Assembly (NCBI GenBank): GCA_052435735.1
Contig: JBQVNB010000014.1
Coordinates: 59,194 to 123,193, forward strand
Length of the DNA stretch: 64,000 nucleotides
Direction of reading: 5' to 3'
Source: Aliihoeflea sp052435735
Lineage (GTDB): Bacteria; Pseudomonadota; Alphaproteobacteria; Rhizobiales; Rhizobiaceae
Positions 18,804-29,350 of the stretch are shown here, piece after piece. Position 1 is the first letter of the stretch. Each line of letters begins with the position of its first letter. A program made the translations under genes and the position numbers. Under the pieces are notes generated by a model that made no database searches, had not been told where the DNA came from, and saw nothing but the letters and a program-made list of their open reading frames with translations.

Positions 18804-20705
18804 ATGGAAATGCCAATCGAAGGCTCGCGCCATGATGCTCCGTCGTCGACGGGGCACGGCACCGGAGCCCTGGCACTGGCCGCAATCGGTGTCGTCTATG
18901 GCGATATCGGCACCAGCCCCATCTATGCCTTGCGTGAGGCCATTCACGCCACCGGAAATCCCGACCGTTCGACCGATGCCGAAGTCCTCGGGGTCCTGTC
19001 GATCATCGTGTGGTCGCTGACGCTCATCGTCGCGATCAAATATGCGCTGATCGTGCTGCGCGCCGACAATCGCGGCGAGGGCGGCACGCTTTCGCTGATG
19101 GCGCTCGCGCGGCAAAATGCCGGGCGCCTTTCACCAGCCGTCATGCTGCTCGGCATGGCCGGTGCCGGGCTCTTCCTCGGCGATGCGCTGATTACGCCGG
19201 CGATCTCGGTCCTTTCGGCCGTCGAGGGGCTGGAAGTCGCAACGCCCGCCTTCGCGCCCTATGTCATTCCGGTCACCGTCGTCATCCTGATTGCGCTCTT
19301 CGCGGTCCAGAAGAAGGGCACGGCTTCGGTCGCGATGGTGTTCGGGCCGATCACCGCGATCTGGTTCATCGTGCTCGGCGGCCTCGGTATCTGGCACATC
19401 ATCGACGCGCCGCAAGTGCTGGCCGCACTCAATCCGGCCTATGCGGTCGGGTTCCTGTTCAGCCATTCGCATGTCGCCTTTGCCGTCATCGGCGCGGCGT
19501 TCCTCGCCGTCACTGGCGCCGAGGCGATCTATGCGGACCTCGGCCATTTCGGCCGCAAACCGATCGTGCTTGCTTGGTTCGGACTGGTTTTTCCGGCGCT
19601 GCTCCTCAACTATTTCGGCCAGGGCGCCTTCATCCTCAGCCATGAGGGTGCGACCGGGCAACCGCTGTTCCAGATGGTGCCGTCCTGGGCGGTATTCCCG
19701 CTCGTCATCCTGGCGACTGTCGCGACCGTCATTGCCAGCCAGGCCGTCATTACCGGGACATTCTCGCTCGCCAGCCAGGCGATCCAGCTTGGGCTCCTGC
19801 CGCGTTTTGCGGTGTTCCATACATCCGATACGCAATCCGGCCAGATCTTCATGCCGCAGATCAACGCGCTGCTGTTGATCGGTGTCGTGATCCTGGTGCT
19901 CGAATTCGGCTCTTCGAGCGCGCTTGCCGGCGCCTACGGCATATCCGTCACCGGCGAAATGGTGGTGACGGCGCTGCTGCTGCTCGTCGTCATGCGCAAT
20001 GTCTGGAAGTGGCCGCTCGTCGGCGCGCTCGTCGTCATCATCCCGTTCCTCGTTCTCGACATGACCTTCCTCGCCGCCAATTCGCTGAAATTCTTCGACG
20101 GCGGCTGGGTGTCGGTCGCGGTGGCTGCGGCGGCGATGGTCGTCATGATGACTTGGCGCAAGGGCAGCCGGCTGCTCTTCCACAAGACGCGCAAGACCGA
20201 AGTGCCGCTGGCGCTCCTGACCGACAACCTCGCCGCCAAGCCGCCGACGCTCGTTCCGGGAACGGCGGTTTTCCTGACCAGCGATCCCGAAAGCGCCCCG
20301 ACCGCGCTGATGCACAGTCTCAAGCACTACAAGGTGCTGCACGAGCACAACGTCATCCTGACCATCGTCACGGTCGAGCAGCCGCATGTAGGCGACGCGG
20401 ACCGGGTCGAGATCGAGCGCATCAACGACCTGTTCTCCAAGGTGACCCTGCATTTCGGCTACATGGAACGGCCAAACGTGCCTAAGGGCATGGCGCTCTG
20501 TCGCAAGGCGGGCTGGAAATTCGATATCATGACGACGTCGTTCTTCCTGTCGCGACGCACGCTGAAGGGCTCCAGCCAGTCGGCCATGCCGCACTGGCAG
20601 GATAGGCTCTACATCACGCTCGCGCGCAACGCGTCGGACGCCACGGCCTATTTCCAGATTCCCAGTGGCCGGGTGGTGGAGATCGGGACGCAAGTCGTCA
20701 TCTAG
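18804..20705 (+). CDS. kup: Kup-type low-affinity potassium uptake transporter
   Basis: A proton-coupled potassium importer of about 12 membrane helices followed by a cytoplasmic C-terminal domain; 633 residues, the usual length. The family signature GVVYGDIGTSPIYALREA is near residue 35. ATG 18804 (MEMPIEGS) is chosen for the AAGGAGG ribosome-binding site at 18788-18794. Two strong hairpins follow the gene. Confidence 0.95.
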   Translation: MEMPIEGSRHDAPSSTGHGTGALALAAIGVVYGDIGTSPIYALREAIHATGNPDRSTDAEVLGVLSIIVWSLTLIVAIKYALIVLRADNRGEGGTLSLMALARQNAGRLSPAVMLLGMAGAGLFLGDALITPAISVLSAVEGLEVATPAFAPYVIPVTVVILIALFAVQKKGTASVAMVFGPITAIWFIVLGGLGIWHIIDAPQVLAALNPAYAVGFLFSHSHVAFAVIGAAFLAVTGAEAIYADLGHFGRKPIVLAWFGLVFPALLLNYFGQGAFILSHEGATGQPLFQMVPSWAVFPLVILATVATVIASQAVITGTFSLASQAIQLGLLPRFAVFHTSDTQSGQIFMPQINALLLIGVVILVLEFGSSSALAGAYGISVTGEMVVTALLLLVVMRNVWKWPLVGALVVIIPFLVLDMTFLAANSLKFFDGGWVSVAVAAAAMVVMMTWRKGSRLLFHKTRKTEVPLALLTDNLAAKPPTLVPGTAVFLTSDPESAPTALMHSLKHYKVLHEHNVILTIVTVEQPHVGDADRVEIERINDLFSKVTLHFGYMERPNVPKGMALCRKAGWKFDIMTTSFFLSRRTLKGSSQSAMPHWQDRLYITLARNASDATAYFQIPSGRVVEIGTQVVI

Positions 20706-20712
20706 GATGCGG

Positions 20713-20793
20713 GTCGAGATTTCGGCACGCCCAGCCCGAAATCTCGACACACCCTGCAAATCCTTCGCCGAGGGGCTTGCGCGCCCCTCGGCG
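20713..20793. terminator. Two tandem hairpins after kup
   Basis: First hairpin: perfect 13-bp arms GTCGAGATTTCGG/CCGAAATCTCGAC at 20713-20725 and 20736-20748. Second: perfect 11-bp arms at 20766-20776 and 20783-20793 around a TTGCGC loop. Neither has a T tract, so they may be 3'-end stabilising or Rho-associated structures rather than classic terminators. Confidence 0.5.
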
Positions 20794-20813
20794 CTTCGCT
20801 AGAACTCCGAACC

Positions 20814-20827
20814 GTACCGTACGGTAC
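20814..20827. promoter_or_regulatory. Probable TetR operator
   Basis: Perfect 14-bp palindrome GTACCGTACGGTAC, 14 bases upstream of the TetR-family start codon. This is the usual size and place for autoregulation. Confidence 0.7.
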
Positions 20828-20841
20828 ACAAATTTCGGAGC

Positions 20842-21504
20842 ATGGATTTGGGTGAAGCCGCGACAGCGATGGACGAGTGGACGGAGCGTCAAAAGGACGT
20901 TCTGGACGCCGTGCTCGACCTGCTCGTCACCGGCGGCGATGCCGTGACGACGGCCGCCATCGCGCGCAAGGCGAACTGCTCCAAGGAAACGCTCTACAAA
21001 TGGTTCGGCGACCGTGACGGGCTTCTGGCCGCCACCGTGCGCTGGCAGGCCTCGCGCGTGCGCGCCGGAAATTTCGACGCCCAGCATCTCGACGCCTCGC
21101 AACTGCGCGAAAGCCTCGAGGCCTTCGCGGTCAACTGGCTCTCCGTCATCTCCAGCCGGACCTCGATCGCGCTCAACCGCGTCGGCATCAGCCATGCGGG
21201 CTCGGGCAAGAGCGGCCTTGGCCGCATGGTGCTGGCGAACGGACGCTTCGCCATCGGCGAAAGGCTGAAGCCGCTGCTCGAAGCGGGCAGGGCGAACGGG
21301 CTTCTCGCCTTCGACGATACCGAGACGGCGTTCCGCACCTTTTTCGGCCTTGTCGGCCGCGACGTTCAGATCCGGCTGCTGCTCGGCGACCGGCTGGAAA
21401 CGACTGAAGCGGAACTCGCGCGGGATGCCGCGCGCGCGACGCAGCAGTTCTTCGCCCTTTACGGGGCACCGCAAACCCAAAAAACACTCCAGGGAAGGAT
21501 ATGA
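20842..21504 (+). CDS. TetR family regulator coupled to ilvC
   Basis: A 220-residue TetR-type repressor. The helix-turn-helix lies at about residues 35-60 (AVTTAAIARKANCSKETLYKWFGDRDGLLAA), and the C-terminal part resembles the AefR-like effector domain. A 14-bp palindrome just upstream suggests autorepression. Its last codons overlap the first possible ATG of ilvC (21501), so the regulator and a branched-chain biosynthesis enzyme are made from one message. The effector is unknown. Confidence 0.85.
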   Translation: MDLGEAATAMDEWTERQKDVLDAVLDLLVTGGDAVTTAAIARKANCSKETLYKWFGDRDGLLAATVRWQASRVRAGNFDAQHLDASQLRESLEAFAVNWLSVISSRTSIALNRVGISHAGSGKSGLGRMVLANGRFAIGERLKPLLEAGRANGLLAFDDTETAFRTFFGLVGRDVQIRLLLGDRLETTEAELARDAARATQQFFALYGAPQTQKTLQGRI

Positions 21505-21506
21505 CC

Positions 21507-22526
21507 ATGCGCGTTTATTACGATCGCGACGCCGATCTCAATCTCATCAAGGGCAAGAAGGTCGCCATCATCGGCTACGGCTCCCAGGGCCGCGCCCATG
21601 CGCTGAACCTCAAGGATTCGGGCGTCAAGGACATCGCGGTCGGTCTCAAGGCCGGCTCGGCGACCGCCAAGAAGGTCGAAGCCGACGGGCTCAAGGTGAT
21701 GACCGTCGCCGAGATCGCCAAGTGGGCCGACCTGATGATGATGGCGACGCCGGACGAGCTTCAGGCCGACATCTATCGCGACGAGATCGCGCCGAACATC
21801 CGCGACGGCGCCGCCATCGCCTTCGCCCACGGCCTCAACGTCCATTTCGGCCTGATCGAGCCGAAGTCGACCGTCGACGTCCTGATGGTCGCACCGAAGG
21901 GCCCCGGCCACACGGTTCGCGGCGAATACCAGAAGGGCGGCGGCGTGCCGTGCCTCGTCGCCGTCCACCAGGACGCCTCGGGCAATGCGCTCGACCTCGG
22001 CCTTTCCTACGCCTGCGGCGTCGGTGGCGGCCGCTCGGGCATCATCGAGACCAACTTCAAGGAAGAGTGCGAGACCGATCTCTTCGGTGAGCAGGTCGTT
22101 CTTTGCGGCGGCCTCGTCGAGCTGATCCGCGCCGGTTTCGAGACGCTGGTGGAAGCCGGCTACGCGCCGGAAATGGCCTATTTCGAGTGCCTGCACGAAG
22201 TGAAGCTCATCGTGGACCTCATCTATGAGGGCGGCATCGCCAACATGAACTACTCGATCTCGAACACGGCCGAGTGGGGCGAGTATGTTTCGGGTCCGCG
22301 CATCATCACCGCCGAAACCAAGGCCGAGATGAAGCGCGTGCTGAACGACATCCAGACGGGCAAGTTCACCTCCGAATGGATGCAGGAATACCGCTCCGGC
22401 ATGGCCCGCTTCAAGGGCATCCGCCGCCGCAACGACGCGCACCAGATCGAGGAAGTCGGCACCAAGCTGCGCGCCATGATGCCGTGGATCGCGAAGAACC
22501 AGCTCGTCGACAAAGCCAAGAACTAA
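21507..22526 (+). CDS. ilvC: Ketol-acid reductoisomerase
   Basis: Second step of valine/isoleucine synthesis, NADPH-dependent isomeroreduction of acetolactate. The 339-residue class I enzyme starts MRVYYDRDADLNLIKGKKVAIIGYGSQGRAHALNL with the dinucleotide loop GYGSQG, and has MVAPKGPGHTVR and the C-terminal acidic metal-binding segments. ATG 21507 is preferred over ATG 21501 because the GGGAAGGA ribosome-binding site (21492-21499) is correctly spaced only for the second. A terminator follows. Confidence 0.95.
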   Translation: MRVYYDRDADLNLIKGKKVAIIGYGSQGRAHALNLKDSGVKDIAVGLKAGSATAKKVEADGLKVMTVAEIAKWADLMMMATPDELQADIYRDEIAPNIRDGAAIAFAHGLNVHFGLIEPKSTVDVLMVAPKGPGHTVRGEYQKGGGVPCLVAVHQDASGNALDLGLSYACGVGGGRSGIIETNFKEECETDLFGEQVVLCGGLVELIRAGFETLVEAGYAPEMAYFECLHEVKLIVDLIYEGGIANMNYSISNTAEWGEYVSGPRIITAETKAEMKRVLNDIQTGKFTSEWMQEYRSGMARFKGIRRRNDAHQIEEVGTKLRAMMPWIAKNQLVDKAKN

Positions 22527-22548
22527 TCACGTTCTGCTACTGAGACCG

Positions 22549-22578
22549 AACGGGCCGCTATCGCGCGGCCCGTTTTCA
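22549..22578 (+). terminator. Terminator after ilvC
   Basis: Perfect 10-bp stem AACGGGCCGC/GCGGCCCGTT around a 6-base loop, followed by TTTTCATTTT. Confidence 0.88.
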
Positions 22579-22628
22579 TTTTGGCATCGTCCTTGCTGCG
22601 CCAGTCTCAGGTGGATGGAGGTTGTGCC

Positions 22629-22922
22629 ATGATGACACAGATTACCCAGCGCTCGATCGCCATGGGCGGCGAAGTCTTTCCGGATCGGCGCAGCGAGCAG
22701 CGCCGGCGGGTCTTCAAGGGTGCGGTGCTGCGGTTCGACGGTGGCTATGCCAGTCGCGAATGCGTCGTTCGCAGCCTCTCCGACCACGGCGCGCGGCTGT
22801 CCTTCGGCGATGCGCTCGACATCCCGCCGCGCTTCGACATGCGCCTTTCCGACGAGGCGGCGTTCAGGCCTGTCGAAATGCGCTGGCGGCGGGGCGGCGA
22901 GGTCGGTGTGCGGCTCGTCTAG
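22629..22922 (+). CDS. PilZ domain protein
   Basis: A 97-residue single-domain PilZ-like protein. DRRSEQRRRVFKGAVLRFDGG holds the RxxxR-type c-di-GMP motif, and VVRSLSDHGARLSF the (D/N)xSxxG-type segment in degenerate form. Such proteins are c-di-GMP receptors; the degenerate second motif makes binding uncertain. It converges with a second PilZ gene with a CTAG stop overlap. Confidence 0.75.
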   Translation: MMTQITQRSIAMGGEVFPDRRSEQRRRVFKGAVLRFDGGYASRECVVRSLSDHGARLSFGDALDIPPRFDMRLSDEAAFRPVEMRWRRGGEVGVRLV

Positions 22923-23206
22923 CCGTAATGCCAGTGCGGCTTGGGTTCCTCGGCAAGGAACTCGACGCCCACGCGATCCTTCGTGCGCCAGCGCACGACC
23001 GAGCGAAAGCCCTTGGCGTCGGTCGGGATATAGAGAAGGAAGTCGTCCGGAACGACGACATCGGCCGGCACGCGCAGCTCGGCACCTTTCGAATGCATGT
23101 TGCGCACGGTGCAGGAAATCTCCGACGTGTTGACGTCGCCGATGATCGACGCGCCCTTGAGGACGCGCTGGCGATGTTCGCGGCGGAGATTCTCGTCAGT
23201 CACCAA
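22919..23206 (-). CDS. PilZ domain protein
   Basis: A 95-residue PilZ-like protein: RREHRQRVLKGASIIG corresponds to the RxxxR motif and CTVRNMHSKGAELRV to the (D/N)xSxxG motif, followed by the beta-barrel end RWRTKDRVGVEFL. It faces the other PilZ gene tail to tail, overlapping by four bases. The two are distantly similar, so an inverted duplication is possible. Confidence 0.78.
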   Translation of the reverse strand: MVTDENLRREHRQRVLKGASIIGDVNTSEISCTVRNMHSKGAELRVPADVVVPDDFLLYIPTDAKGFRSVVRWRTKDRVGVEFLAEEPKPHWHYG

Positions 23207-23277
23207 ACTGCCTTACCCAGTGCCAAATGATGGCACCGACCCTTATCAGCGCCGTGGCGAAGATAGGGTTAACGATA

Positions 23278-23736
23278 TCACAGATAGGGCGAGACGCAGG
23301 TGCGCCGGCCGCCGCGGGGCGGCAGGAACGTGTTGTCGGCGGTGCGATAGGATGCGTAGCGCGCGCTGCACCAGTCGATATGCGCAAAGGGAAGCGCCGT
23401 TGCGCCCCCAACGGGCGGTGCGGCGATGACGCGCCGACCGGCATAGCCATAGGCCGAGCCGTAGCTTTCGGCGGCCGGGTGGGGCGGGTAGAACCAGCTC
23501 GCGTCGTCGAGAGGGTACTTGAAGCCCCGATAGGGAAGGGGCGGGCTGCCGAGTTCCTCGACGATGATTGCAGATGCCGGGGGCGCGACCGCGACCGGAG
23601 CCTGGACGCCCCAGCCGGGATGGATCGGGCCCTTGTGCATGTCGGCGCCAAGGGCCGGTGCGGCGAGGCCGAGCAGGGCAGTGATGGCGAAAAGGGCTCT
23701 CGACACGGGCAATCTCCTTGCAGGTGCCAGGCACAC
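23278..23736 (-). CDS. Secreted BA14K-like protein
   Basis: A 152-residue exported protein with a signal peptide (LFAITALLGLAAPALGA) and a low-complexity Pro/Ala/Tyr middle. The C terminus WCSARYASYRTADNTFLPPRGGRRTC matches the BA14K family repeat (W-C-x-RY-x-SY-x(3)-T-(F/Y)). The two cysteines are kept. BA14K proteins are surface antigens with lectin-like activity in Brucella; function here is not known. Confidence 0.7.
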   Translation of the reverse strand: MCLAPARRLPVSRALFAITALLGLAAPALGADMHKGPIHPGWGVQAPVAVAPPASAIIVEELGSPPLPYRGFKYPLDDASWFYPPHPAAESYGSAYGYAGRRVIAAPPVGGATALPFAHIDWCSARYASYRTADNTFLPPRGGRRTCVSPYL

Positions 23737-23795
23737 TATCCGTCACGGCTTTAGCGAAGCTTGTGTTTGCATCCGCCCTTTGCGACGGTGCGGCC

Positions 23796-24908
23796 ATGTC
23801 GCTGCGCATCGCCACGTTCAATGTCGAGAACCTGATGAACAGGTTCGATTTTTCCGGCTTTCGCAATCAGCTCCTGCAGGACCGGGCGCTGTCGCTCTTC
23901 CAGATCGAGAACGAGGCCGACTACCGGCACCTCGAACGCGCGCGGATGATCTCGCACACGGACGATGCGCGCCAGCTCAGCGCGCTCGCCATCGCCGCGG
24001 CGCGGGCCGACATCATCTGCCTGCAGGAGGTGGAAAACATCGAGGCGCTGCGGGCCTTCGAATATGGCTATCTGTTCAAGATGGTCGGGCATGGCTATCG
24101 CGAGAAATATCTCGCCAAGGGCAACGACATGCGCGGCATCGAGGTCGCGATCATGTTCCGCACCGAGACCGCCTATGGCGAGCCGATCGAGTTCGTCTCG
24201 ATGCAGGGCCACGCCCATGTCACCTTCGAGGAGCTCGGTCTCTACAACGAAGCGCTCGCCGGGGTCGGCGAGAAGCCGCACGACCTCGTGTTCCGGCGTG
24301 ACTGCGTCGAGGTCGACCTCAAGGTCGCGGGCCGGCCGGTGACGATCTATCTCGTTCATTTCAAATCGATGGGTGGTGCGCGCAACGGGCTGCCTGGGCG
24401 CGAATCGACGATGCCGGTTCGTATGGCTGAAGCCGCGGCGGTACGCGCGATCATCGAGGCGCGGTTCGGGCCGAAGGCGGCGCAGAAGCGCTGGGCGATC
24501 TGCGGCGATTTGAACGACTATCGCGAGCGGATCGTCGTCGAGGGCGGGATCGAGGGGGACTGGACGTTCACGCCGGTGACGGAAGACATCCGCACCAGCC
24601 TCGACGTTTTGACCGAGGGCGGCTTTTGCGAGAACGTCGCCGAGCGCCTGGCGCCGCTCGAACGTTGGACGCTCTATCACACGCGCGGGCCGCAGGAACG
24701 GCATCTGTGCCAGCTCGATTACGTGCTCGTCTCGGGCGGATGGGCGCAGAAAAACGCGGCGCGCCTGCCGCAGATCATCACCAGGGGCCAGCCCTGGCGC
24801 ACACCCTTTCCGCCCGGCCAGTCGCCCGAGCGCTGGCCGCGCATCGGCTGGGACCGGCCGAAGGCGTCGGACCACTGCCCGGTGGTGATGGAACTGGACG
24901 TTCTATAG
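23796..24908 (+). CDS. Endonuclease/exonuclease/phosphatase family protein
   Basis: A 370-residue protein of the DNase I-like superfamily. It opens RIATFNVENLMNRFDF (metal-binding Asn), has IICLQEVENIEAL (metal Glu), FKSMGGARNGLPG, ICGDLNDY (catalytic Asp/Asn) and a terminal SDHCPVVMEL (catalytic His). All catalytic positions are present. No signal peptide is evident from ATG 23796. The substrate, nucleic acid or phosphoester, is not determined. Confidence 0.85.
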   Translation: MSLRIATFNVENLMNRFDFSGFRNQLLQDRALSLFQIENEADYRHLERARMISHTDDARQLSALAIAAARADIICLQEVENIEALRAFEYGYLFKMVGHGYREKYLAKGNDMRGIEVAIMFRTETAYGEPIEFVSMQGHAHVTFEELGLYNEALAGVGEKPHDLVFRRDCVEVDLKVAGRPVTIYLVHFKSMGGARNGLPGRESTMPVRMAEAAAVRAIIEARFGPKAAQKRWAICGDLNDYRERIVVEGGIEGDWTFTPVTEDIRTSLDVLTEGGFCENVAERLAPLERWTLYHTRGPQERHLCQLDYVLVSGGWAQKNAARLPQIITRGQPWRTPFPPGQSPERWPRIGWDRPKASDHCPVVMELDVL

Positions 24909-24911
24909 CGG

Positions 24912-26109
<1,198 letters not shown>

Positions 26110-26120
<11 letters not shown>

Positions 26121-26832
26121 GGGCCGCCTCCGTATTCACGCGATCATAGGCGATGTTGCCGTCGAGAAAGCCGACGGTCCGGTCCGCGAAGGCGGCGATG
26201 TCGGATTCATGCGTGACCATGACGATGGTCAGGCCCTGGTCGCGGTTCAGCCCGGTGAGGAGTTCCATGATCTCGTGGCTGCGGGCCGTATCCAGATTGC
26301 CGGTCGGCTCGTCGGCGACGAGCAGAGTCGGATTGGCGACGATGGCGCGGGCGATCGCGACGCGCTGCTGCTGGCCGCCGGAAAGTTCGCCCGGTGTGTG
26401 GTCCTCGCGTCCCTGAAGCCCGACCTTCGCCAATGCTTCCATCGCCATGCCGCGGCGCTCTTTCGCGGGCACGCCGCGATAGATCAGCGGCAGTTCGACA
26501 TTTTCCGCAGCCGTCGTGCGGGCGAGGAGATTGTAGCCCTGGAAGACGAAGCCGATATAGAGATTGCGCAGGACCGCGCGGCGGCCGCGATCGAGCGTGC
26601 CGGCATCGACGCCGAGGAAATCGTAGCGGCCCTCGCTCGGCGTATCGAGGCAGCCGATGATGTTCATCGCCGTCGACTTGCCCGAGCCCGACGGCCCCAT
26701 GATTGCGACGAACTCGCCGCGCCGGATCGACAGGTCGACGCCCGCCAGCGCGTCGACGCGCGCTTCGCCCGCGCCGTAGGTCTTCCAGACCTTGGCGAAG
26801 GCGAGAAGCGGCGGCTCGGCGTGGACGTTCAT
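26110..26832 (-). CDS. MacB-type ABC transporter ATPase
   Basis: A 240-residue ABC ATPase of the LolD/MacB type. Walker A is GPSGSGKST, the signature LSGGQQQRVAIARAI, Walker B LLVADEPTGNLD, and the switch His is in VMVTHESD. ATG 26832 shares one base with the adaptor stop; a GTG three bases earlier is possible. It is the middle gene of the efflux operon. Confidence 0.93.
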
Positions 26833-28145
26833 CACCGCTCCCGCGTGCCGACGACGATCTCGGCGCCTTCCTGCAAACCGTCGACGATCTCGATCCGGTC
26901 GCCGTCGCTGGAGCCGGTGGTGACGCGGGTCGCCTGCGGCTCGCCGTTTTCCATGACGTAGAGCGTGCGCTGCGAGGGATCGGCCGCCTGTCGCGCTTCG
27001 CCGCGATTGCCGCCGCCACGCCCGCCGCGGCCCATGCCCATGCGCGGCGGCGAGAACAAGGCCTGCAGGCCAAAGCCCGAGGACCGCTCTTGCGCAACCG
27101 CGGGGCTGAACCGGAATGCCGAGGCCGGCACCAGAAGCGCGTCCTCGGCCTCGCGGGTGACGATGTCGACCGTCGCGGTCATGCCGGGGCGCAGCAAAAG
27201 CTCGTCATTGGTCACCGCCAGCCGCGCCTCATAGGTCACGACGCCTTCGGTGACAACGGAGGCATAAGCGATGTCGCTGATCTCGGCGTCGAAGCGGCGG
27301 GTCGGAAAGGCATCGACCGTGAAGCGCGCCGTCTGGCCCTCGGCGACCTGGCCGATATCGGCCTCGTCGATCGCCGCCTTCAATTCCATGCGTTCCAGAT
27401 TCTCGGCGATGACGAACAGGATCGGCGCCTGCGTCGAGGCCGAAACCGTCTGCCCGGGATTGAGCGAGCGCGTCAGGACGATGCCGTCGATCGGCGCGTA
27501 GATCGTGCTCTTGTCGAGATCGGCCTGCTGCAATTTCAGTTCCGCCTCGGCAATGTCCTGGTTTGCGCGGGCGATGGCGACGGCGCTGTCGGCGCGGTCG
27601 AAGGCGGCCCTGGATGTCTCCAGCGCCTGGTCGGCGACCATGCCGCGGCTTGCCAATTGCTCGGCGCGGGCGAGCGCCTGGCGGGTTTCCGTCAGCGTCA
27701 CCTCGGCGTCGAGCACGCGGGCGGCGGCGGCGGCGACATTCGCCTCGGCACGTTCGATCTGCGCCTCGATCCGGCCCGTGTCGAGCACGGCAAGGACGTC
27801 GCCTGCCGAAACCCGCTGGTTCTCGTCGACGGAAACGGAGCGCACGACGCCGGACAGTTCCGTCGACACGTCGACCTGCGTCAGCGGCGCGAGCGTTCCT
27901 GTCGCCGACACCTCGACGCTCAGGGCGCCACGCTCGGCCGGCACGGTGCGGTAGCTGACCTGCGGCGCGGAGGAGGGGGCGAAGAGAGTGTAGGCGGCGC
28001 CGGCTGCGCCGAGCAGAAGTAGTCCCGCGACGAGCGGCCAGCGACGCTTTTTGCGTTTTGCCGTGCCGAGGCCGAGCGCATCGGAAATGTTCGGAGTTGC
28101 GCTGTGCGCGGAGGGCCCTTGCGGCCGGCCGGCGATCTGATCCAT
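26832..28145 (-). CDS. MacA/HlyD-type periplasmic adaptor
   Basis: The 437-residue membrane-fusion protein of the efflux operon. It has one N-terminal membrane helix (RWPLVAGLLLLGAAGAAYTLF), a lipoyl/barrel-sandwich region (GTLAPLTQVDVSTELSGVV), a coiled-coil hairpin at about residues 150-210, and a glycine/arginine-rich insertion near residues 370-385 (GMGRGGRGGGNRG), which is unusual. The open frame extends far upstream, but M 28145 (MDQIAGRP) starts the recognisable protein; the rest is antisense to phzF. Confidence 0.88.
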   Translation of the reverse strand: MDQIAGRPQGPSAHSATPNISDALGLGTAKRKKRRWPLVAGLLLLGAAGAAYTLFAPSSAPQVSYRTVPAERGALSVEVSATGTLAPLTQVDVSTELSGVVRSVSVDENQRVSAGDVLAVLDTGRIEAQIERAEANVAAAAARVLDAEVTLTETRQALARAEQLASRGMVADQALETSRAAFDRADSAVAIARANQDIAEAELKLQQADLDKSTIYAPIDGIVLTRSLNPGQTVSASTQAPILFVIAENLERMELKAAIDEADIGQVAEGQTARFTVDAFPTRRFDAEISDIAYASVVTEGVVTYEARLAVTNDELLLRPGMTATVDIVTREAEDALLVPASAFRFSPAVAQERSSGFGLQALFSPPRMGMGRGGRGGGNRGEARQAADPSQRTLYVMENGEPQATRVTTGSSDGDRIEIVDGLQEGAEIVVGTRER

Positions 28146-28256
28146 CTGACGAAGCCTGGCGCTCGATATGTCCCTATGCTTGACAGATCGCCCCAAAGCG
28201 CCCCGATTACAAATTAAAGTTTGGCCATGTCGGCCACCTTGAGGAGAGCCCGATCC

Positions 28257-29165
28257 GTGACTTCCGCCCGCCGCTACGCCGTCTACGACGTCTTCGCCGA
28301 CCAGGTGCTGGCGGGCAATCCGCTCGCCATCGTCTTCGACGCCGACGGGCTCGATGACGGCGCGATGCAGAAGATCGCGAAGGAATTCAACCTCTCCGAA
28401 ACCGTCTTCGTGCTGCCGCCCGAGGCGCCGGGCCACGCGGCCGCCATGCGCATCTTCACGCCCGGCCGTGAGCTTCCCTTCGCCGGCCATCCGACCGTCG
28501 GCACCGCCGTCGCGCTTTCGGATGGCGGGCAACCGACCGACCTTTCGATCCTGGTGCTCGAACAGAAGATCGGCCTCGTGCGCTGCGCGGTCTCGCGTGA
28601 GGGCGACGCCGCCTTCGCCGAGTTCGACCTGCCGCGTCTGCCCGAGCGCCTCGACTGTGAAGTCGACAAGGCCTCCTTCGCCGCCGCGCTGGGGCTTGGC
28701 GCGCATGAGATCGGCTTCGAGAACCATGTGCCGCAGCTTTGGACGGCCGGCGTGCCCTATGTCACCGTTCCGGTCGCCGGGCTCGACGCGTCCGCCCGCG
28801 CCAGATGCGACGGCGCGCTTTGGGCCGAAATCGCGCCGCAGGTGGATGGCATCATCGCCGACGCCTATGTCTATTGCCGCGAGACGGTCGGCCATGATTG
28901 CGCCTTCCACGCGCGCATGTTCGCGCCATATCTGGGCATCCCGGAAGATCCCGCGACCGGCTCGGCCGCCGCCGCTTTCGCCGGTGCGATCCACCATTTC
29001 GACCAGCCGGGCGCGGGGTCCCACCGGTACTGGATCGAACAGGGCATCGAAATGGGCCGCCCCTCGCGCATCCGGCTCGAGATCGACGTCGAAGGCGGCG
29101 CCATCACCGCAGCGCGGATCGGCGGACACGCGGTCAAGGTCGCGGAAGGCACGCTTTTCGCCTGA
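28257..29165 (+). CDS. PhzF family isomerase
   Basis: A 302-residue protein of the PhzF family (diaminopimelate epimerase fold). It opens RRYAVYDVFADQVLAGNPLAIVFDADGL, has the catalytic Glu in EFNLSETVFVLPP, FTPGRELPFAGHPTVGTA, and EDPATGSAAAAFAG. Most family members outside phenazine clusters have unknown substrates. GTG 28257 is chosen because the similarity starts there and GAGGAG stands 11 bases upstream; ATG 28227 is an alternative. Confidence 0.85.
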   Translation: MTSARRYAVYDVFADQVLAGNPLAIVFDADGLDDGAMQKIAKEFNLSETVFVLPPEAPGHAAAMRIFTPGRELPFAGHPTVGTAVALSDGGQPTDLSILVLEQKIGLVRCAVSREGDAAFAEFDLPRLPERLDCEVDKASFAAALGLGAHEIGFENHVPQLWTAGVPYVTVPVAGLDASARARCDGALWAEIAPQVDGIIADAYVYCRETVGHDCAFHARMFAPYLGIPEDPATGSAAAAFAGAIHHFDQPGAGSHRYWIEQGIEMGRPSRIRLEIDVEGGAITAARIGGHAVKVAEGTLFA

Positions 29166-29274
29166 CCATGCGGCATCGCGCGCTCGCGAAAAACTTTCGC
29201 CCAGGCGCTGGACAGCGCGAAAGTGAGTGGCTATAGACGCGGCTTCTTCGGGACGCCCTGGCGACCCGGTGGCC

Positions 29275-29350
<76 letters not shown>

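Noticed and set aside
28146..29129. N-terminal extension of the efflux adaptor frame
   Set aside because: It is antisense to the well-supported phzF gene and has no adaptor similarity before residue 1 at 28145.
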